Positions 33,801 to 42,800 of a stretch of DNA of 64,000 nt are shown piece by piece (position 1 is the stretch's first letter; each line of letters starts with the position of its first letter). Source of the stretch: Kangiella geojedonensis (GTDB lineage Bacteria > Pseudomonadota > Gammaproteobacteria > Enterobacterales > Kangiellaceae); the NCBI RefSeq assembly GCF_000981765.1, contig NZ_CP010975.1:806001-870000 (forward strand). Direction: 5' to 3'. Below the pieces are notes generated by a model. It was not told the origin of the DNA. It ran no database searches and saw nothing but the letters and a program-made list of their open reading frames with translations. The position numbers were made by a program, and so were the translations under genes.

Positions 33801-36800
33801 ACAATGTGTACGAAGTTCAAATCACGGCGACAGACAGTGATGGCAACACGGCAGCTGAGTTAGCGACGGTGACGGTAACAGACGTCAATGAAACCGCGAA
33901 CTTAGATATCGCCCCGATTAATGAAACGACGCCAGAGAACACGGCTCACACCACGGCGCCGGCGGACTTGAGTCCAGGCGATGCGCCGATTGGCACGGTG
34001 ACTTACACCATCAGTGGCGGTGCCGATCAAGCCTTGTTCACGATTGATGCCAATACCGGTGAGTTAACGTTGGGTGCGCAAGATTTTGAAGCGCCAGCGG
34101 ATGCGGACACGGACAATGTGTACGAAGTTCAAATCACGGCGACAGACAGTGATGGCAACACGGCAGCTGAGTTAGCGACGGTGACGGTAACAGACGTCAA
34201 TGAAACCGCGAACTTAGATATCGCCCCGATTAATGAAACGACGCCAGAGAACACGGCTCACACCACGGCGCCGGCGGACTTGAGTCCAGGCGATGCGCCG
34301 ATTGGCACGGTGACTTACACCATCAGTGGCGGTGCCGATCAAGCCTTGTTCACGATTGATGCCAATACCGGTGAGTTAACGCTGGGTGCGCAAGATTTTG
34401 AAGCGCCAGCGGATGCGGACACGGACAATGTGTACGAAGTTCAAATCACGGCGACAGACAGTGATGGCAACACGGCAGCTGAGTTAGCGACGGTGACGGT
34501 AACAGACGTCAATGAAACCGCGAACTTAGATATCGCCCCGATTAATGAAACGACGCCAGAGAACACGGCTCACACCACGGCGCCGGCGGACTTGAGTCCA
34601 GGCGATGCGCCGATTGGCACGGTGACTTACACCATCAGTGGCGGTGCCGATCAAGCCTTGTTCACGATTGATGCCAATACCGGTGAGTTAACGTTGGGTG
34701 CGCAAGATTTTGAAGCGCCAGCGGATGCGGACACGGACAATGTGTACGAAGTTCAAATCACGGCGACAGACAGTGATGGCAACACGGCAGCTGAGTTAGC
34801 GACGGTGACGGTAACAGACGTCAATGAAACCGCGAACTTAGATATCGCCCCGATTAATGAAACGACGCCAGAGAACACGGCTCACACCACGGCGCCGGCG
34901 GACTTGAGTCCAGGCGATGCGCCGATTGGCACGGTGACTTACACCATCAGTGGCGGTGCCGATCAAGCCTTGTTCACGATTGATGCCAATACCGGTGAGT
35001 TAACGTTGGGTGCGCAAGATTTTGAAGCGCCAGCGGATGCGGACACGGACAATGTGTACGAAGTTCAAATCACGGCGACAGACAGTGATGGCAACACGGC
35101 AGCTGAGTTAGCGACGGTGACGGTAACAGACGTCAATGAAACCGCGAACTTAGATATCGCCCCTATCAATGAAACGACGCCAGAGAACACGGCTCACACC
35201 ACGGCGCCGGCGGACTTGAGTCCAGGCGATGCGCCGATTGGCACGGTGACTTACACCATCAGTGGCGGTGCCGATCAAGCCTTGTTCACGATTGATGCCA
35301 ATACCGGTGAGTTAACGCTGGGTGCGCAAGATTTTGAAGCGCCAGCGGATGCGGACACGGACAATGTGTACGAAGTTCAAATCACGGCGACAGACAGTGA
35401 TGGCAACACGGCAGCTGAGTTAGCGACGGTGACGGTAACAGACGTCAATGAAACCGCGAACTTGGATATCGCCCCGATTAATGAAACGACGCCAGAGAAC
35501 ACGGCTCACACCACGGCGCCGGCGGACTTGAGTCCAGGCGATGCGCCGATTGGCACGGTGACTTACACCATCAGTGGCGGTGCCGATCAAGCCTTGTTCA
35601 CGATTGATGCCAATACCGGTGAGTTAACGTTGGGTGCGCAAGATTTTGAAGCGCCAGCGGATGCGGACACGGACAATGTGTACGAAGTTCAAATCACGGC
35701 GACAGACAGTGATGGCAACACGGCAGCTGAGTTAGCGACGGTGACGGTAACAGACGTCAATGAAACCGCGAACTTAGATATCGCCCCTATCAATGAAACG
35801 ACGCCAGAGAACACGGCTCACACCACGGCGCCGGCGGACTTGAGTCCAGGCGATGCGCCGATTGGCACGGTGACTTACACCATCAGTGGCGGTGCCGATC
35901 AAGCCTTGTTCACGATTGATGCCAATACCGGTGAGTTAACGCTGGGTGCGCAAGATTTTGAAGCGCCAGCGGATGCGGACACGGACAATGTGTACGAAGT
36001 TCAAATCACGGCGACAGACAGTGATGGCAACACGGCAGCTGAGTTAGCGACGGTGACGGTAACAGACGTCAATGAAACCGCGAACTTGGATATCGCCCCG
36101 ATCAATGAAACGACGCCAGAGAACACGGCTCACACCACGGCGCCGGCGGACTTGAGTCCAGGCGATGCGCCGATTGGCACGGTGACTTACACCATCAGTG
36201 GCGGTGCCGATCAAGCCTTGTTCACGATTGATGCCAATACCGGTGAGTTAACGCTGGGTGCGCAAGACTTTGAAGCGCCAGCGGATGCGGACACGGACAA
36301 TGTGTACGAAGTTCAAATCACGGCGACAGACAGTGATGGCAACACGGCAGCTGAGTTAGCGACGGTGACGGTAACAGACGTCAATGAAACCGCGAACTTA
36401 GATATCGCCCCGATCAATGAAATGACGCCAGAGAACACGGCTCACACCACGGCGCCGGCGGACTTGAGTCCAGGCGATGCGCCGATTGGCACGGTGACTT
36501 ACACCATCAGTGGCGGTGCCGATCAAGCCTTGTTCACGATTGATGCCAATACCGGTGAGTTAACGCTGGGTGCGCAAGACTTTGAAGCGCCAGCGGATGC
36601 GGACACGGACAATGTGTACGAAGTTCAAATCACGGCGACAGACAGTGATGGCAACACGGCAGCTGAGTTAGCGACGGTGACGGTAACAGACGTCAATGAA
36701 ACCGCGAACTTAGATATCGCCCCGATTAATGAAACGACGCCAGAGAACACGGCTCACACCACGGCGCCGGCGGACTTGAGTCCAGGCGATGCGCCGATTG

Positions 36801-39800
36801 GCACGGTGACCTACACCATCAGTGGCGGTGCCGATCAAGCCTTGTTCACGATTGATGCCAATACCGGTGAGTTAACGTTGGGTGCGCAAGATTTTGAAGC
36901 GCCAGCGGATGCGGACACGGACAATGTGTACGAAGTTCAAATCACGGCGACAGACAGTGATGGCAACACGGCAGCTGAGTTAGCGACGGTGACGGTAACA
37001 GACGTCAATGAAACCGCGAACTTAGATATCGCCCCGATTAATGAAACGACGCCAGAGAACACGGCTCACACCACGGCGCCGGCGGACTTGAGTCCAGGCG
37101 ATGCGCCGATTGGCACGGTGACTTACACCATCAGTGGCGGTGCCGATCAAGCCTTGTTCACGATTGATGCCAATACCGGTGAGTTAACGCTGGGTGCGCA
37201 AGATTTTGAAGCGCCAGCGGATGCGGACACGGACAATGTGTACGAAGTTCAAATCACGGCGACAGACAGTGATGGCAACACGGCAGCTGAGTTAGCGACG
37301 GTGACGGTAACAGACGTCAATGAAACCGCGAACTTGGATATCGCCCCGATCAATGAAACGACGCCAGAGAACACGGCTCACACCACGGCGCCGGCGGACT
37401 TGAGTCCAGGCGATGCGCCGATTGGCACGGTGACTTACACCATCAGTGGCGGTGCCGATCAAGCCTTGTTCACGATTGATGCCAATACCGGTGAGTTAAC
37501 GTTGGGTGCGCAAGATTTTGAAGCGCCAGCGGATGCGGACACGGACAATGTGTACGAAGTTCAAATCACGGCGACAGACAGTGATGGCAACACGGCAGCT
37601 GAGTTAGCGACGGTGACGGTAACAGACGTCAATGAAACCGCGAACTTAGATATCGCCCCGATTAATGAAACGACGCCAGAGAACACGGCTCACACCACGG
37701 CGCCGGCGGACTTGAGTCCAGGCGATGCGCCGATTGGCACGGTGACTTACACCATCAGTGGCGGTGCCGATCAAGCCTTGTTCACGATTGATGCCAATAC
37801 CGGTGAGTTAACGCTGGGTGCGCAAGATTTTGAAGCGCCAGCGGATGCGGACACGGACAATGTGTACGAAGTTCAAATCACGGCGACAGACAGTGATGGC
37901 AACACGGCAGCTGAGTTAGCGACGGTGACGGTAACAGACGTCAATGAAACCGCGAACTTAGATATCGCCCCGATCAATGAAACGACGCCAGAGAACACGG
38001 CTCACACCACGGCGCCGGCGGACTTGAGTCCAGGCGATGCGCCGATTGGCACGGTGACTTACACCATCAGTGGCGGTGCCGATCAAGCCTTGTTCACGAT
38101 TGATGCCAATACCGGTGAGTTAACGTTGGGTGCGCAAGATTTTGAAGCGCCAGCGGATGCGGACACGGACAATGTGTACGAAGTTCAAATCACGGCGACA
38201 GACAGTGATGGCAACACGGCGGCTGAGTTAGCGACGGTGACGGTTGAGAACCTAACTGAAAGTACACCGACAGTTGATGCGCAAACGACTAACGACGATA
38301 CCCCAGTGATTACGGGTACGGCGGATAGCGCGGACGATCTGACGGTGACGGTTAACGGTGTAACTTACACCGAAGGCGACGGCAACTTAGTCGACAACGG
38401 TGATGGCACTTGGACATTAACCATCCCAGCGGGTAATGAAATCCCAGACGGCACTTATGACGTTGTTGCAACCGTGACGGACGGTACTAACACCGCATCA
38501 GACGCCACGACGGATGAGTTAGTGGTCGATAGCGCGATCACAACACCGACAGTTGATACACAAACGACTAACGACGATACCCCAGTCATTACGGGTACGG
38601 CGGATAGCGCGGACGATCTGACGGTGACGGTTAACGGTGTGACTTACACCGAAGGCGACGGCAACTTAGTCGACAACGGTGATGGCACTTGGACATTAAC
38701 CATCCCAGCGGGTAATGAAATCCCAGACGGCACTTATGACGTTGTTGCCACCGTGACGGACGGTACTAACACCGCATCAGACGCCACGACGGATGAGTTA
38801 GTGGTCGATAGCGCGATCACAACACCGACAGTTGACGCACAAACGACTAACGACGATACCCCAGTGATTACGGGTACGGCGGATAGCGCGGACGATCTGA
38901 CGGTGACGGTTAACGGTGTGACTTACACTGAAGGCGACGGCAACTTAGTCGACAACGGTGATGGCACTTGGACATTAACCATCCCAGCGGGTAATGAAAT
39001 CCCAGACGGCACTTATGACGTTGTTGCCACCGTGACGGACGGTACTAATACTGCATCAGACGCCACGACGGATGAGTTAGTGGTTGATAGCGCGATCACA
39101 ACTCCGACAGTTGACACACAAACGACTAACGACGATACCCCAGTGATTACGGGTACGGCGGATAGCGCGGACGATCTGACGGTGACGGTTAACGGTGTGA
39201 CTTACACTGAAGGCGACGGCAACTTAGTCGACAACGGTGATGGCACTTGGACATTAACCATCCCAGCGGGTAATGAAATCCCAGACGGCACTTATGACGT
39301 TGTTGCCACCGTGACGGACGGTACTAACACCGCATCAGACGCCACGACGGATGAGTTAGTGGTTGATAGCGCAATCACAACACCGACAGTTGATGCACAA
39401 ACGACTAACGACGATACCCCAGTAATTACGGGTACGGCGGATAGCGCGGACGATCTGACGGTGACGGTTAACGGTGTGACTTACACTGAAGGCGACGGCA
39501 ACTTAGTCGACAACGGTGATGGCACTTGGACATTAACCATCCCAGCGGGTAATGAAATCCCAGACGGCACTTATGACGTTGTTGCCACCGTGACGGACGG
39601 TACTAACACCGCATCAGACGCCACGACGGATGAGTTAGTGGTTGATAGCGCAATCACAACACCGACAGTTGATGCACAAACGACTAACGACGATACCCCA
39701 GTAATTACGGGTACGGCGGATAGCGCGGACGATCTGACGGTGACGGTTAACGGTGTGACTTACACTGAAGGCGACGGCAACTTAGTCGACAACGGTGATG

Positions 39801-42800
39801 GCACTTGGACATTAACCATCCCAGCGGGTAATGAAATCCCAGACGGCACTTATGACGTTGTTGCAACCGTGACGGACGGTACTAACACCGCATCAGACGC
39901 CACGACGGATGAGTTAGTGGTTGATAGCGCGATCACAACACCGACAGTTGATGCACAAACGACTAACGACGATACCCCAGTGATTACGGGTACGGCGGAT
40001 AGCGCGGACGATCTGACGGTGACGGTTAACGGTGTGACTTACACTGAAGGCGACGGCAACTTAGTCGACAACGGTGATGGCACTTGGACATTAACTATCC
40101 CTGATGCCGACGCATTAACTGATGGTACTTATGATGTAACGGCAACCGTGACTGACGGTACTAATACCGCATCAGACGCCACGACGGATGAGTTAGTGGT
40201 AGATAGTGCGATCACAACACCAACGGTTGACACACAAACGACTAACGACGATACCCCAGTAATTACGGGTACGGCGGATAGCGCGGACGATCTGACGGTG
40301 ACGGTTAACGGTGTGACTTACACTGAAGGCGACGGCAACTTAGTCGACAACGGTGATGGCACTTGGACATTAACCATCCCTGATGCCGACGCATTAACTG
40401 ATGGTACTTATGATGTAACGGCAACCGTGACGGACGGTACTAATACTGCGTCTGATGGAACCGCTGATGAGTTAGTGATTGATACTCAGATCACAACACC
40501 AACGGTTGATACACAAACGACTAACGACGATACTCCAGTGATTACGGGTACGGCGGATAGCGCGGACGATCTGACGGTGACGGTTAACGGTGTGACTTAC
40601 ACTGAAGGCGACGGCAACTTAGTCGACAACGGTGATGGCACTTGGACATTAACTATCCCTGATGCCGACGCATTAACTGATGGTACATATGATGTAACGG
40701 CAACCGTGACTGACGGTACTAATACCGCATCAGACGCCACGACGGATGAGTTAGTGGTAGATAGTGCGATCACAACACCAACGGTTGACACACAAACGAC
40801 TAACGACGATACCCCAGTAATTACGGGTACGGCGGATAGCGCGGACGATCTGACGGTGACGGTTAACGGTGTGACTTACACTGAAGGCGACGGCAACTTA
40901 GTCGACAACGGTGATGGCACTTGGACATTAACCATCCCTGATGCCGACGCATTAACTGATGGTACTTATGATGTAACGGCAACCGTGACGGACGGTACTA
41001 ATACTGCGTCTGATGGAACCGCTGATGAGTTAGTGATTGATACTCAGATCACAACACCAACGGTTGATACACAAACGACTAACGACGATACTCCAGTGAT
41101 TACGGGTACGGCGGATAGCGCGGACGATCTGACGGTGACGGTTAACGGTGTGACTTACACTGAAGGCGACGGCAACTTAGTCGACAACGGTGATGGCACT
41201 TGGACATTAACTATCCCTGATGCCGACGCATTAACTGATGGTACATATGATGTAACGGCAACCGTGACTGACGGTACTAATACTGCGTCTGATGGAACCG
41301 CTGACGAGTTAGTGATTGATACTCAGATCACAACACCAACGGTTGATACACAAACGACTAACGACGATACCCCAGTGATTACGGGTACGGCGGATAGCGC
41401 GGACGATCTGACGGTGACGGTTAACGGTGTGACTTACACTGAAGGCGACGGCAACTTAGTCGACAACGGTGATGGCACTTGGACATTAACTATCCCTGAT
41501 GCGGATGCGTTAACAGAAGGTACTTACGACGTAACTGCTAGCGTTAACGATGACGCTGGTAATACGGCAGATGATGCGACGACAGGCGAGCTTGTTATTG
41601 AATCTGCAGATAAACCGCAGCTGCGCCTCGTAAAAACAGTTAGCACGGATCAAGTCCAGCTAGGCGATTTCGTTAGTTACACTATTACCGTAGAAAACGT
41701 CGGTACGGTAGACGTTACTGATGTACAGGTAATTGATACGCCACCGCTAGGTTTTGGTTATGTTGACAACAGTGGTGAAATTACTGATGTAAACGCTGGC
41801 AACGATGTCATTACGCCATACAAACCATTGCAGTTTGAAGGTATTGATGTCGGCGAGGGTGAAACAGCGACCATTAAGTACTTGATGCGAGTTGGCCCAT
41901 CGGCAGTAGGTGCAGAGCACGTGAACAGTGTTACCGCTTACTTCAATGGTGATAAGATCAGTAATACGGCAACTGTGTCGGTATTCATGACCTCGGATCC
42001 TGACTTCGAGCAAGCGACTATCATGGGTAAAGTCTTTAATGACCGTGATGGTGACGGCTGGCAGGATGATGCAACAGCGACAGGTATTAGCGTCAGCGGT
42101 GGTATCGATGAGTCTACCTATATCGCAGACTCAACGACAGTGGACCGTGGCAATGGCCCACAGCCTGAAGCAGACGCGAGTGCACCAATTAATCACGGTA
42201 TTGAGCTAGGTACATTACGTGGCCGTAACTCAGTGATGGATCCTGCATCGAACCATACAATGGTTATTTCTCAGCTGATGAGTGAGCCTCGCTTCACTGA
42301 CGACTTTGTCCTTACAACGGACGAAGGTACTAAAGTGATGATGGACGCTGAAGGTAATACGCGAGTTGAACACTCTGGTGAAGTCGCTGATGATTTATCG
42401 GCTCAGAATATCCGAGTTGAACGTCATATTACGCGTGTTGGTGAGAGCTACCGAGTAGACTTTGTTATCAGCAACTACGGCATCTATGAGCGTGGTGTAC
42501 CAGGTGTACGTATCGCGACGGTTGAAGGCTTAATCGTAGAAACCGATGCTTACGGTCGATTCCACTTGAATGCGCTTGACGTAGAAAATTACGCTCGCGG
42601 TAGAAACTTCATCATGAAAGTGGACCCAGCAACCTTACCTTCGGGTAGTGTGTTCACGACTGAAAACCCAAGGGTTCAACGTCTAACGCAAGGTATGTCG
42701 ACTCGCTTTGACTTTGGTATCAAGTTACCTGAACCTAAAGAACCAGAGTTAGACCAGTCGAACGCACTAGAAATCGAATTGGGAACGGTGCTATTTGATG

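Noticed and set aside
32339-41611. Regular tandem repeats that could be mistaken for a CRISPR array
   Set aside because: Units are 312 and 279 bases, contiguous, without spacers and in frame within one coding sequence; no cas genes are present.
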